Assembly (NCBI GenBank): GCA_963693365.1
Contig: CAVNZM010000007.1
Span: 6,696,001 to 6,760,000, forward strand
DNA length: 64,000 bases
Source: Amoebidium appalachense
Taxonomy: Eukaryota; Ichthyosporea
Direction: 5' to 3'
A program made the translations under genes and the position numbers. Each line of letters begins with the position of its first letter. Position 1 is the stretch's first letter. Of this stretch, positions 30,650 through 42,185 are shown piece by piece. The notes under the pieces are model-generated. The model was not told the origin of the DNA and ran no database searches. It saw only the letters and a list, made by a program, of their open reading frames with translations.

Positions 30650-31932
30650 CCATGCCCCCGGGCAATTCCTGATGAGTTAGTGCATGTATGTGGGGGGCCA
30701 GGTCTGTGGCCACCCTGCCCCCCACGGTGTTGGTTAACCCGTCAGATCCACGGGTTAGACCAACACCCTCCCCCCCTGCCTGCACATTCTCACACCCGGG
30801 GTGACCCTCCTTCCTCTTGGGGGTCGGGGGAGTGGGACCGGTGCTGTCCCGGTCCCCCCCCCCATCGTGTCGGGTGACATTTTGGTGGCTAACGTTAAAT
30901 AAAGTTGTTCCCCCTCCTCCTGAGTCACCTTTCGAGCCGGCATCCTCCTTTTGGGTAATAAGAGAGACCTCTATACTACCAATCTCATTAGTGAAACTAC
31001 CGACGGAAACACCTGACCTAATCACTATAGGCTCGATGCCCGGATTCACTAATTCTATTTCTATAGTCTTATCCGGCCACGTGACCCTACTAAGGGTCCA
31101 TTGGGCCACCTCCTGAAATGGGGTTTTCGGAGTAAAAACCCCTAAATCCCCTATCCTAACATGATTGCCGGCCCGGACACGTACCGTTTGGCACTGGTAA
31201 GGCTCGATTACTACTTCAGCTACCGTTCTAGCACCAGACTGATAACCGTCGAGCCCATCATGGGTTTTAATTTTAACGCCGGACTGCAATTCTAAAACAT
31301 TCGTACGTTCAAACAAAGCATTCACATGTCTACGGAAAAATGGGGCTCCCAACAAAACACTTTGAGCTAAATCCTTAACCACATAACAAGCAATATGCAT
31401 AGCCTGGCCACCTATCTCACACGGCAACACACAAACACCTTCCACAGACATACTACTATTATTAGCACTACCTAAGGCTGTGCTAGAAGCATCTAAAATA
31501 GGAATTTCCCCCCCGGCCTGATTAAAACGACGAATAAACGAAGCATGCACACAATTAACCTGAGCCCCTCCATCGAGCAAAGCAACAGCCTTCAACTTAC
31601 CATCAGCTAACCATACGTCTATATAATGCCGGCTAAAACCAACTAAATCCTCCTCCAATTCAAGCAACACATCATCACTCACACCCAATCCCTGCCCACG
31701 AAGACTCACACCCTCGATACCTACGTGCAACATACCTACCTGTGGTGCCTGCACAGGTGGGGTGGGGTGTGTATGTGATGTGGGTGGTGGTGGAGTGTGT
31801 GTTTGTGGTGTGTGGGTGGGTGGTGTGTGTGTGTTTGGTGTATGTGTGGGTGTGTGTATGGGTGTAGGTGTGTCTGCAACCGTCGTATGTTGTTGTGGTG
31901 GTGTGTTTCTACGTGTCTGTGCCTTCCCCCCC
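30624..31932 (-). pseudogene. Chromovirus retropepsin-like protease region
   Basis: Contains an aspartic-protease-like segment, ALLDGGAQVNCVHASF, where retropepsins usually have D-T/S-G; here it is DGG. A later hydrophobic segment (SVLLGAPFFRRH) fits the second flap-side strand. The N-terminal part is a Pro/Thr/His-rich linker. The first residues of the open frame derive from the nested LTR (to 31949) and are not native. Its frame differs from RT and from the gag-side fragment, so expression would need frameshifting or a different homopolymer length. Confidence 0.7.
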
Positions 31933-32412
31933 TGTAAACAACTGTACACATGAACTGTACATGTTTACTAAAGAATGTGATCTACTAGCACACAATTCGT
32001 TCTTTGTCATGAATATCACATAAATATTATGTCCACACCAATAGGAATCAATCTTACCTAAGAAATGAACCATGTATGATTCTACCGCTGCATACCACAT
32101 AAACGAAGTGAACCAATAAGATGTTTGCATAAATAGGACGAAGGTCTGACTGGCTTGGACCGCACCAGAATCACGAATGGCATGTTGCCACCCGCGCTGG
32201 CCGCGGATGAAGCAATCCTGGGCCTTGATCCGAAACCTGGGGGCTATATAACAAAGCCGTCCCAGTACGGGGATCACATCAGTGAAGTCTGAGACAGACT
32301 GAGTCGGCCCATAGTAAAAGCAACTTGGCCGCGTGTGCCTTTCTACCCGTTCTCTGTCTTTATTCTGATTCAGTTGTTCTCTGCCTTATCCCAACTAGTT
32401 CAACTGTTTACA
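31933..32412 (+). repeat. 5' LTR of the nested element
   Basis: 480 bp; perfect 8-bp inverted ends. Contains GGCTATATAACAAAG near 32240, a plausible TATA box. Confidence 0.9.
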
Positions 32413-35034
32413 TTGGCGACCGCGCAGTTCAAGAATCTCGCATCCTTCGAATCTCACATCTTTCAATCACATCTTTCAATCAGTTCAAGAATCTCACATC
32501 TTTCAATCAGCTCAAGAATCTCCCATGGCCGATCACAATCCTTTTTACCCCGATGATAGGCACATCTTTCCTTTTCCGGCTTAGAATATATACACCGACA
32601 AGTTTGAAGTGGCCAGCCCACCTACACGGAAAGAATTGAAAGCATGAAAATCTCCTTATACTACGACACATAAAAAACGCGAAGAAAAACGAAAACACAA
32701 CGAAACAACGAATACACGAACAAACGAATAGAGAATTGCTAACGAAGCAATGAACCAACGAAAAACCAACCATCACGAATACGCAATGAAATAAAGAATT
32801 AACGACAAACGATTGCATAGAGGAAATACGAAATGAATGCAACACGAAAACAAAACGAAGTAACGAAGTTATCAAACGACAAAAAACGAAAAACGAAAGC
32901 AAAATGAACTGGAAATACGAAAATGAAAGAACGAATGCACAACACTGCTTGGGTTGCAATGCACACAGCCCCCTCTATGTTAGGAAGAAAATAAAACCGT
33001 TGCCCTTGCGTGCATTGCCCTATTGCACACTGCCATCGTGTCCATGCCACCGCATGCACGTCCACACTCGCAAGCCAGATGCACGGCCACTTTCAGCACG
33101 AATGCATTTAAAGAAGAAGATAGTCGCTGTTCCTATAGCATGTAGGACATAAGGTGCTGTGAAAGTAGTTTTGCATGCATGCTTCGAATTTCTTGCTGTT
33201 GTCGAATACAGCATGCCCCATAGTTTATCGCACAGGATGCACAACATGCGCATGAACGTATGCTGGCATGCCTAAACACATTACGAACATATGCCTCATG
33301 TATGGCCCTTCCTGGTGCCATGCCCCAACGAATTTGCACTCTTGGTGCACAGAAGGCATGTAATAAAGTCGATGCAGAACTTTGTTCGTGCATGCGAAAC
33401 AAACGAAGCTGTGGGGTACGAATTTACAGGTAACTGCCAGTGTGTGGCAATACTGTACAAATACTATAACATACGAACTATGCTGTAAAGCCTGGAATAC
33501 CCGCATGCAAAATAAAATTGCTGCCGGCACACCCCCACCAGAATAAAGAAAACAAAAGAATGTGGTATGGGCACCGTTCCCTCACAACCCCAGCATACAG
33601 TGTCAGTATTTTGGCTGGAAGCCTTTCAGTTTCGAATTACGAATACCCTCCTTCACTACTGAAGAAAGTGACGAGGAAGACGAATACGAATACGAATGCA
33701 AGGTGTTGTTGACTAACACATCGGACCATCATGTGTACCTAGGCCCTGGTACGGAGGTGACCATGTTATTCCCTTGCAATATGATGACACTGTAACAATT
33801 TAGCACGTGCATACCCCACCAATGGGCACATGCGGGAGACAACCCCACAAGCTGCCTTATTGGGCACCTCTGCTAAAACGAATATTCTTCTCACGAAGGA
33901 ACAGAAGAATGCCACGAACACGAACCACACACCCCCCAGGCAGCTACTTACGTCTGATGTATGAAAGTAGTAGGTGTGTGAATGGGGTAACTCCATGAAC
34001 ACCAACACGAAAGAAAGCACAGCACAAAGCAGTTCCACGAACACGAATGGTTTTGGTTTTCCACACAACAAACAGAACCAACAGTAGGGCCACCTACAAA
34101 AGAAGCAGAGGATGGGGCACCATCCAGACCTGCACTGGAGGATATGAAGATACGAAGCGCGCTCACCAAGTTGCTTACAAAAGAAAGGGCGACCGTGACG
34201 ACTTTTCTTTTGAGGCCAAGCCTCCAGAAGAATGTATTATGCCTGGAATCCCCCTGCTCAACGAAAATCGCTGGCTCATGGGATACGAAAACTGCTCACG
34301 AATGGAAGCAGGTGTTTTCTGAAGAAGGCTTGCTTTGCCTACCCTCTTCTTATGAATTATGAACCGGGTTTTTAATGGTTCTAACGGGCTGATAGATTTC
34401 TTTATGTCACCCAACGAAGAACACTAAGGGCATTTTTATTCTGTTTTTCCCAGCTCCGATGATGCAGGGTTAAAGCTGAAAGGAAAGAAGTGCTATTTGT
34501 TCATGAAAGAAGTGGCTTTTCTGGCCATGGCGACTCGCCTTACAGTCTTAAGGTAGAACCGGGATAAGGAGCAGCGGCTAAGCCTTGAAGCTATCCACCA
34601 CTACCTGAGCTACGAAGTGACCTAAGGCTTGAGTTATATTCATTATCGAATGCTTGGTATGATCATTCATCCACACAACCAAATTACTCGCAATTGAAAA
34701 CGAATCTGCGGGAGTATCCTAAAAAGGAAAAATTCCCAAAAAGGAAAATATTACTTCTACAGAAAAAGCCAAGCACAGAGACGAAGCGAACAATTCGCAC
34801 GAACACTGCAACAATCTTCGCCACGAAAATGAACGCACAGAAGAATGCTGCATGAATTTACGTTTTGGCAAACGAAGAAGTGCTCATAGACGTGCACAAC
34901 TCTATTCAACCATCCTTGCTCTGTTCTGCCCAGCAGCTCGGCGCACAAGAATTCTCGCTGAAGGTTGTTTATCGCCTCTCAGCCTGGTGGTTTGCTTGCC
35001 TAACGACACCACCAGGCTCCCGACAAGGGGGGAG
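32413..35034 (+). other. Interior of the nested LTR element, ACGAA-rich and non-coding
   Basis: Begins with TTTCAATCA/AAGAATCTC repeats, then a 19-codon ORF starting MADHNPFYPDD at 32525. From about 32650 to 34350 the word ACGAA recurs extremely often. Short ORFs such as one at 33562-33795 with an acidic DEEDEYEYE run resemble nothing I recognise. Confidence 0.7.
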
Positions 35035-35510
35035 TGTAAACAACTGTACACATGAACTGTACATGTTTACTAAAGAATGTGATCTACTAGCACACAATTC
35101 GTTCTTTGTCATATCACATAAATATTATGTCCACACCAATAGGAATCAATCTTACCTAAGAAATGAACCATGTATGATTCTACCGCTGCATACCACATAA
35201 ACGAAGTGAACCAATAAGATGTTTGCATAAATAGGACGAAGGTCTGACTGGCTTGGACCGCACCAGAATCACGAATGGCATGTTGCCACCCGCGCTGGCC
35301 GCGGATGAAGCAATCCTGGGCCTTGATCCGAAACCTGGGGGCTATATAACAAAGCCGTCCCAGTACGGGGATCACATCAGTGAAGTCTGAGACAGACTGA
35401 GTCGGCCCATAGTAAAAGCAACTTGGCCGCGTGTGCCTTTCTACCCGTTCTCTGTCTTTATTCTGATTCAGTTGTTCTCTGCCTTATCCCAACTAGTTCA
35501 ACTGTTTACA
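35035..35510 (+). repeat. 3' LTR of the nested element
   Basis: 476-bp copy of 31933-32412 lacking four bases after GTCAT near 35110. Confidence 0.9.
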
Positions 35511-35515
35511 CCCCC

Positions 35516-35898
35516 TTCCCCTTTTACTCGTGTGTGTCCCCCCCCTCCCGGAAACAATGGCACAGAAACCCCCTCCGGTGTGGTTAGAATAAACACCGGG
35601 TTGGGACAAGAAACACTGAGGCCATCCACTTGTGGCTGGGGAACCTCCCCCAACCACAAAACATTCACACCATTCATACCTTTGGTAGAGTCACCCCACA
35701 AACATTCATGCCATACCACCTCGACGCTGTCTTGAGGACCCACAACGATGCCCGGCTCCCACACGTATAGGGGCGGTGAGGGGGCAAAGGGAAGCTTAAC
35801 CTGGGGTGGGGGAGGGTGAAGGTTCTCTGCAACCTGGGGGGGACCGATACTGTCCCCCCCCCTCCCTCAGTGACCCCAGCTTCCCCCTCCCCCGGAAC
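35516..35898 (-). other. Chromovirus gag-pol spacer
   Basis: Between the gag stop and the nested insertion. The minus frame from about 35866 is open and reads VEVVWHECLWGDSTKGM, probably the N-terminal part of the pol polyprotein. Removing the nested element and one CCCCC copy does not place it in the protease frame, given the present G-run lengths. Confidence 0.45.
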
Positions 35899-37239
35899 TC
35901 AATAGCTCTTGTAACTACGGCAATATGCAGCAGAGTGCCCTTGCCGGCCACAAAAGTAACATGCACCAAAGAAGGGGCCAGGGGGGACTTCAAAACCTTG
36001 GCGCAAAGCATAACCGGGAGCCCGGTCATGCTGGGGGGGCCCACCGTGTGCACCACGGCCCCCCCTTCCCCCCTGCCCCCCTCGGCCTCTCTCACCACCA
36101 TTTCCACCCCTCCCTCTACCCTGCCCACCACCACGAGCAAGATAAGGGGCAAACCTCTCGGTGAACTGCTGCTGTTGTCCTCCACGTCCACCTCGGCCAC
36201 GACCGCCGTGTCCACCCCGGTCGCCGCCACGGCCACCCCGGAAGCCGAAGCCCCCTCGGCCCGAGAAGACGGCCTGGGAGAGCTCAGCAACTTGCTTGAC
36301 CAACATGGTGAGTGCATCTGGCTGTTCACCCTCTAGATCTTTTTTCTCTTTTTCCCCCTTCTGTCCACTCTCCTTCTTTTTCTTGTCTACTTCCATCACC
36401 TCCTTTTTATCCCTCTTATTGAACTTCACCTCGTGCATGGCAAGCAAGTGACGTTTAACATGCAACACCACCTCATCTACATCATCATGCTCCCCAAACA
36501 TGCGTGCAGTGTCTGTGTTTACTGAGAGAGCCTTACGAGCAAACTCGAATTTTTCCCTATCACTCACGTCACCAGCTAACTCGCAAAGGTCTTCAAAGAC
36601 CCGATATTCTCTCTCAAAGAATGCACGAGCTTCTACGGGGGACATATCTAAAGTGGGAAAGGTATACTTCCATTCTCTGAGCTGGGCCCGGAAGGTACGG
36701 CGCCGGTCGGCCGTCAGGTATCGGCCGACGAGCCGGGCCGTATACTCGAGCTCGTTTTCCGGCCGTGTGAAGGCCTCGAGCTCCCCGTCCACGTCGTCGG
36801 TGCTGTTCTCGTCCTCGTCGTCGGGGATGAACCGTGCGGCCAGACGTTTCTGGCCGAGTGTCCGGGACACCATCTCGTCCCTCCCCTCGTCGTACTGCTG
36901 CTCGTATATACGAGCCGTCACCTGGGGGGCCTGCTCGGCCCGGTACGGGTGCTCCTCCATCAGGGTGCATAAGTCGGCCATTGTTTTGTGGTCGATGCAC
37001 TGTTTGATCATTAAGCACGAGGCCGCCACAGTGGGGGCCTTCTTTGTGTCTAACACTAGTGTGGGTGTGTTAGCTAGGAGTGTCCTAAGCCACCTAGGTA
37101 TTTCCGAGTCGTGTTTGAGTGTAAAACTGAAAGCTGTGGTCTGTCTAACGTCTAGTGTATGAACCTGTGGTACCTGTGTGTGCAGGGAGCTATCCTCTGC
37201 TGCCAATGCGTAGAACATATCTACGTTAAACTTAGCCAT
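35899..37239 (-). CDS. gag: Chromovirus Gag polyprotein
   Basis: Frame of 446 residues from the Met of MAKFNVDMFYALAAED; a longer reading from 37350 starts in a Lys-run encoded by poly(T) and is unlikely. The helical capsid-like part (about residues 60-270) includes WKYTFPTLDMSPVEARAFF. A Lys/Glu-rich linker is followed by a long RG/GG-rich segment (residues about 355-420) and a single CCHC zinc knuckle, CYFCGRQGHSAAYC, close to the C-terminus. In this class Gag forms the particle shell and the knuckle binds RNA. The frame is intact, unlike pol. Confidence 0.85.
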   Translation of the reverse strand: MAKFNVDMFYALAAEDSSLHTQVPQVHTLDVRQTTAFSFTLKHDSEIPRWLRTLLANTPTLVLDTKKAPTVAASCLMIKQCIDHKTMADLCTLMEEHPYRAEQAPQVTARIYEQQYDEGRDEMVSRTLGQKRLAARFIPDDEDENSTDDVDGELEAFTRPENELEYTARLVGRYLTADRRRTFRAQLREWKYTFPTLDMSPVEARAFFEREYRVFEDLCELAGDVSDREKFEFARKALSVNTDTARMFGEHDDVDEVVLHVKRHLLAMHEVKFNKRDKKEVMEVDKKKKESGQKGEKEKKDLEGEQPDALTMLVKQVAELSQAVFSGRGGFGFRGGRGGDRGGHGGRGRGGRGGQQQQFTERFAPYLARGGGQGRGRGGNGGERGRGGQGGRGGRGAHGGPPQHDRAPGYALRQGFEVPPGPFFGACYFCGRQGHSAAYCRSYKSY

Positions 37240-37396
37240 TGTGTGGTGTGTGCCCGAACTCGTGTGGTTGTGTTTATGTTTTTTTTTTTTTTTTTTTTTT
37301 TTTTTTTCTGTGTGTTTGAGGTGTAGCAACAGCCCAGAAGGAACTGTCACCGCGTTACCCTAGCGCGAAAAACCGCACTAAAAGAAAGGTGTAGCT
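37240..37396 (-). other. Chromovirus 5' leader
   Basis: Between the 5' LTR and gag. The sequence directly after the LTR (sense AGCTACACC) does not begin TGG, as expected for priming by a tRNA 3' end. Includes a 27-base A-run in sense orientation. Confidence 0.6.
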
Positions 37397-38113
37397 TGTC
37401 GTATCCTAATGTATGTGTACTAGAGACGCGGCACTCTACTAAGTGTACACACACGAAAAGGAACGAACGTGTACAGAAAAACGGTAAAGTTTATTAAGAC
37501 CAGGCTCCGACGGGCAAACTTAGATCCGTACGGATTGAGTCTAAGTTTCGACTGAGGCCATCAAGGCCGTGCCCTACAAGATCATCATCACCTGGCCCCC
37601 TACGATGCCACATTCCATTAACATTCCGATCTACTTTTATCGTGCGCCTGCACGAGCTAAGTCGATCTACTCAACTAATATATTTATCCATGTCTCACCC
37701 CTCTCCCTTCCCCTAGTGGCACCGCAGAGTCTAATTCTACATTTCATACTATCTCCCTCCCCCCTCCCTCCCCCCTTTCCTCTGTCATCGAAATATATAA
37801 ATACGTTTGGCAGCATACACTATCAGAACTTGCCAATATTTACAAAAGGGCTTCTGCCCGAACAATCACATTCCTAAGTCCTCCTACGATCTATCCTACA
37901 CACTAATTAGAATTCTATTGGTCGGCTGTCCCAGCTGACGTGGTCCTGCCCTGCGCCGGCAGAGGCAAGATGATGCACGCAGCTGCACAGCTATCTTGAG
38001 GCCCCGGACTTGATCTTGATGATCTGTGACCCGGGCCACCCCCCCCCCCCCCCCCCCCCCCGATCTCGATCGTAGACTTAGGCTAATCTGCTGAGACGGA
38101 TTAGTATATGTCA
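37397..38113 (-). repeat. 5' LTR of the chromovirus
   Basis: 717-bp direct repeat of 26170-26886, TG...CA ended, followed by target duplication AAAAG (38114-38118). Confidence 0.95.
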
Positions 38114-38118
38114 AAAAG

Positions 38119-38837
38119 TCTAAAGTGGTCACATTGCCAGCCAGTGTAGCAGACACCCGTAGGGAAAGAGGTAAAACGCGACACAAAAACTCACACCTAT
38201 CAACATGATTGCGATTAAAAGTTCAGCACAAAATTGGCACCAGCGGTGATGGGAACAAAAATTACAACGCCACTGAACAACTTTCCAAGCAATATCAACC
38301 TGGCAGAGCACCATATAGACTTGTCTACTAGGGTGGTATCCATACGTACAGCAGGAGAAATGTATCCTGCCGAAGCTCCCAAAAAGCGATAATGATCAGT
38401 ACGGTGTTGCCTAAGGAACATAACACATGCCGACTGAGTTTTACCTTTGATTTCTCTATCAGAACGAGAAAGAAACTTATACTGCGTATGGTAATAACGC
38501 GAAAAGGCAGAAAAAACAGGAAGAGAAAAGAAAGAGGGAGTGAGATAGTAGCGAGAGGAAGAATCAGGTTGAAAGAGGCTAGGCTGAGGACATTCAGATG
38601 TAGCGTTGGTGAATCGGGGGGGAAGAGGGATGGAGGGAGGGGGGGAGGGGAAGAAAGCATACTATAAGAGGGTGACCATCGAGTGTCCTAACTAAATGAA
38701 AACAAAAACAAAGAGACAATTCCTCCATACGACAAACAGCAGACGACAATCCAAACATACTGATTAAGGGAGGCACACTGCAAACCGAGTACGAAACAAA
38801 GTGCGCAGCGCAGTACCCTGAAAATCGTCGAACTCTT
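38119..38837 (-). pseudogene. LINE ORF2 C-terminal region
   Basis: Minus-strand pieces in shifting frames: MALKEFDDFQGTALRTLF just downstream of the RT, FGLSSAVCRMEELSL, then VDRCEFLCRVLPLSLRV and TLAGNVTTLDFL up to the LTR-element insertion. Cys-containing, as in LINE ORF2 C-termini. Frameshifted. Confidence 0.55.
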
Positions 38838-39497
38838 TCAGCGCCATGGCCGCCTCGCGAGGTGGGGCACAGGCCAATAGCGGAAGTCCATTTTCGAAAG
38901 TCGGCCGTAAAGAGGTTTATAGTAGAGAAGAGGGTTCGCAGGATGGATCACAGACTCCCGTTGAAACATATTTGACACGAAGTGAAGCTTACCCTTCGCA
39001 CGAGCGATCCGTGCCGTGAGGAGCTTGCGGAAATCAATACCCCGTGCAGTAAAAGGAATACCCAAATAGTCATAGGTGCTCTGAACAGGAATAGGAAGAC
39101 CGGCCAATCGAAAGGAAACGTTTTTCGAAAAGGTAGCACACGTTGCAATTCTGACTGTCATGAGATTCTCGGTGCACCATTGATCCACCTGACGAAGCAT
39201 CTGGTGCATGACATCTTCGGTCAAGGAACAAAGAACAATATCGTCCACAAAAAGGAGACCCGGTACAAGGCGGGTATGCAGTTGGCCAAAAGGTTCGAGG
39301 GCACAGGCTAAATCGTCGATGAAAACGTCAAACAACAACGGACTCAGGAGGGACCCCTGCAGAAGACCCCCAGAACAAGAATAACCGGGCGTTAATGTTC
39401 CATTGACCGCCGCTTGTCCGCGAGTGGTATCGGTGTTGTAATACGTAGTATCTACATATTGTAAGATCTTCTCAGTTCGTGATATGTTTTCGTTCAT
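38838..39497 (-). pseudogene. LINE ORF2 reverse transcriptase, C-terminal half
   Basis: Contains the GLLQGSLLSPLLFDVFIDDL motif and catalytic box GLLFVDDIVL, then a helix-rich thumb-like segment with YDYLGIPFTARGIDFRK. These are RT motifs of non-LTR elements. The upstream half lies at 40336-40930 beyond an inserted block. Confidence 0.8.
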
Positions 39498-40398
39498 TTA
39501 CTTAGTGTAAAAGATGCGCTCCTTGTACGTAAATTATGGCATCGATCTCCAGTGTGTTTGAATACTTGTAATCGTGCTGTGTCGACTATATTCGTGTGTT
39601 TAGATATCTATTACAGCAACTGATTATAGGTACACGAGTCTGCCCACTGCAGTGAGGGAGAAACGTGTACATGTTTGTGTCACTACATGAATATCTTTAG
39701 TTGTAGCTGTGCTATGAATATCGTGTTTGTTGATCTGTGTTCTTTTCTCTTTTCTCTTTCTCCTTCTATCTTTTCATTTCCTTTTCTCCGTTGTCTCAGG
39801 CTTCATGTGCATGATCATCTTTCTTTCTTACTAATATATGTTGAGTGGATTCGTGTTGCTTAGTATGTGTTGATTGGACGACCACACACTTAGGCTACAC
39901 TTAGTTTGACACGTGTGATCACAGCTCTTTGATTTACTTTAGTTTTCATGTGTTGCCGGGCTGTGACCAATCAACAGGGTTAGTGCTGTTGTACCTGTGT
40001 CTTTGCAGTGCTTGATAGGTTAGAAATATGTACGACAGCTCCCTCGTTCCTCGTTGTCTCAACACCTCGATACTAGGTAGTGGCTGTGACCTATCGTGTG
40101 TGTTCCCGCCTGCCAGATCTGTCCTTAAGCAATCAGTTCATAGTGATTGGTTTGTTTTAGACCTAAATCTGATTTCCGACTGGTCGGAAATCACATACCG
40201 AATTGACTTAGCTATTTCTCAGGTATATATACGAAATCAATCCATTGATTTCGTAAGTCGTGTCTAAACATTGATGTCTGTTGTGTACACTGCTCCGATC
40301 GTTCCGTGTTTTGTTGTTGTGTGTCTGTGGTGTTTTCACACTGCACCACTGCCGTCTAGACTCTGCTTCCTTACCAAATACTTATAAAATTTTACAAT
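39466..40398. other. About 0.9-kb insertion inside the LINE RT
   Basis: Non-coding block separating the two RT halves. Coding sense stops after CKRCPIVK on one side and resumes at ILQYVDTTYY on the other. It contains short hairpins (ATTTCCGACTGGTCGGAAAT near 40170 and ACGAAATCAATCCATTGATT near 40230). Ends are approximate; no LTR, ORF or clear target duplication found. Confidence 0.5.
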
Positions 40399-40930
40399 CG
40401 GACAGCGCTTGCAGAAGACGGCCAAAGGGGGCTGGTAAGCCCGGCATAGCCAGCTTACTATAGTATGCCATAACAAACCAGTGGGTACGGTGTCGTAGGC
40501 GTTCTTAAGGTCGATGAAGACAACGTGCGGAGACTCCAGAAGTAATGGATTCATGGAGTAACAGGCTGTGGGTATAACACGAATAGGCATGACGAAAGCC
40601 CCCTTTGAAGGGAAGAAAGACGGAACACGGTGTTTAAAGAATCGTCGGTGTTAAACGCACGAAGCATGCAACCCTCGAAGAGCCGACGAAAAACGTTGGT
40701 AAGTGTGACGGACGAAAGTCGTTAATGACCCCCTGCGATACCTTCTTACAAACGGCCGTAACGATTGCCGTCAAGCCACGAATGTGGAATAAACTCGAGT
40801 TCAAAAAAAGCCGGAAAAAACTCACTAAGAAAAACAGCAAAAGGCGCGGGCGGAGGGGACTCTGCACGATTACGGGGCGGAAGGGCGGGAGAAAGAACCT
40901 TGAAAAGCAGTGGCACGGGAGGAAGAGCAT
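40336..40930 (-). pseudogene. LINE ORF2 reverse transcriptase, N-terminal half
   Basis: Shows LTAIVTAVCKKVSQGVINDF and, in another frame, the RT Asp motif HVVFIDLKNAYDTVPTGLLW. Two frames are needed, so it is frameshifted. Confidence 0.7.
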
Positions 40931-41128
40931 CCGGCCCGCACGCTTTGCGGGGTTTAACGCCCGTATAGCACCAAAAAATAGCCGAAGAGTTGAAATAACT
41001 GTGAAAAGTGCCCGGGAACGATCGGTCCGGCTCCCAACTCGGCGGCTGGGACTAGGCCAGCGGGCGGTGATGGAACCGTGGACACGTTAGGAAGCGAAAA
41101 TAGGGAAGCATCATAGTCGTCGACAGAT

Positions 41129-42185
41129 TCAGCGACGGAGTGATGGAAGGAGACGGGGCATAGAATTGCACGGAAGGCCCAAACCGACCGGCGGATTTCC
41201 AAACCGATAATGCATCCTGTAGAGGCAACAACTGTCGTAGGGACTGCAAAAAACGTGGGACTGTCTCAGCCGAACGGAAGGGTATTCAACCGTGCCCACC
41301 ACCTGCTCGCCAAGGGCAAATAGAAACTCAACAAACTCATGATAACAAACCTCCAAAATAGCCGCCGGGTTCCGCTGCGCACGGGCGCCGCGCACTGCGG
41401 CAAGAAAGAAGCCATGAGCCGACTCATACTCGTTGACGGCAAGTAACTGGTTGTTGAACTTGTGCTTGACTCGGAAACCGCGAGATAAGAGGCGGTGGTT
41501 AGTCTGAGTAGCCCCGCCGAAGTGAACAGGGAAGGAAACCGAAAATTCTACAGTCCGGGAATGGTCCGAACTAAGCCGTAAGGAATCGGGTGGGGAAATT
41601 ACTCGAAGGGTCACGGTGGAGTCCCAAAACGAGGCACCCCAGTCAGTCGCGTGGTTAGCGAAAACGCGAGGAAGACGGACAAGGTGCTTTCGAAGAAGGT
41701 TGGTGAGGACACGAGCACGGTTAGAAAAAGGACGAAACTGTGCTGGGGACGGGGTATGTTCCCTATCACACGGAACCACTGGACAATTGAAGTCACCGAT
41801 AAAAACTTGAGAAACAGGAATTTGGTTAGCCACGGCTGACAAAGTGTCAGTACCTAAAGATGGAGGAAAGTACACCGAAAGACAAAGTTCACGCACGAAA
41901 CTGAATGGTGACGAAATACTCATGCGCCGCGATGACCCTGCAATCCGAGCGAATGCTAGGATTGGCCGCTAAAACCGCGATGCCGCCTCGGGAGAAACCA
42001 GTCGATGACGAAGACCTAATGAAAAATCCGGATTGCTCCAACTGATGATGATTATAGAACCAGGTCTCGGCAAGAACAACAAAAGAATAGGTACGAACAG
42101 AGTCGAAAATGTATTGCAATTGCGGGGATTGTAAACCATGAACATTCCAAAACAAAAAAGAAAGAGGTTGAGGTTGTTGAGCCAT
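41129..42185 (-). pseudogene. LINE ORF2 AP-type endonuclease domain
   Basis: Starts MAQQPQPLSFLFWNVHGL immediately after the ORF1 stop (TAAATG). Endonuclease motifs: FWNVHGL (Asn), VVLAETWF (Glu), VFIGDFNCP (GDFN) and LSSDHSRTVEF (SDH), i.e. an APE-like nuclease that nicks target DNA. A frameshift around 41889-41923 splits it into two frames, so it is not translatable as it stands. Confidence 0.8.

Larger units (their letters stand above)
31933..35510 (+). mobile_element. Nested non-autonomous LTR retroelement (3.6 kb)
   Basis: Direct terminal repeats at 31933-32412 (480 bp) and 35035-35510 (476 bp) differ mainly by a 4-bp indel and have inverted TGTAAACA/TGTTTACA ends. After the left LTR comes a primer-binding-like TTGGCGACCGCG; before the right LTR is the purine tract AAGGGGGGAG, so it points along plus. 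It sits in a C-run of the host element, and a CCCCC target duplication is consistent but not unique. The 2.6-kb interior has no RT, integrase or other long ORF, as in LARD/TRIM-type elements. Confidence 0.85.
26170..38113 (-). mobile_element. Ty3/gypsy chromovirus LTR retrotransposon (11.9 kb including a nested insertion)
   Basis: Two 717-bp LTRs, nearly identical apart from homopolymer lengths and a few substitutions, begin TG and end CA and are flanked by the 5-bp duplication AAAAG. On the minus strand the order is 5' LTR (37397-38113), gag, protease, RT-RNase H, integrase with C-terminal chromodomain, polypurine stretch, 3' LTR (26170-26886). The pol order and chromodomain place it in the chromovirus branch of Ty3/gypsy. 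It is broken by a nested element (31933-35510), an in-frame stop at 29309-29311 and frame changes at G-runs. Confidence 0.95.

Noticed and set aside
35806-37162. Plus-strand ORFs of 176 and 220 codons opposite gag
   Set aside because: Antisense shadows of the RG-rich and helical parts of Gag, with no family features of their own.
37240-37350. Extended Gag start with a Lys-run
   Set aside because: The Lys-run comes from a poly(A) tract in the leader; the downstream Met of MAKFNVDM begins the conserved part.
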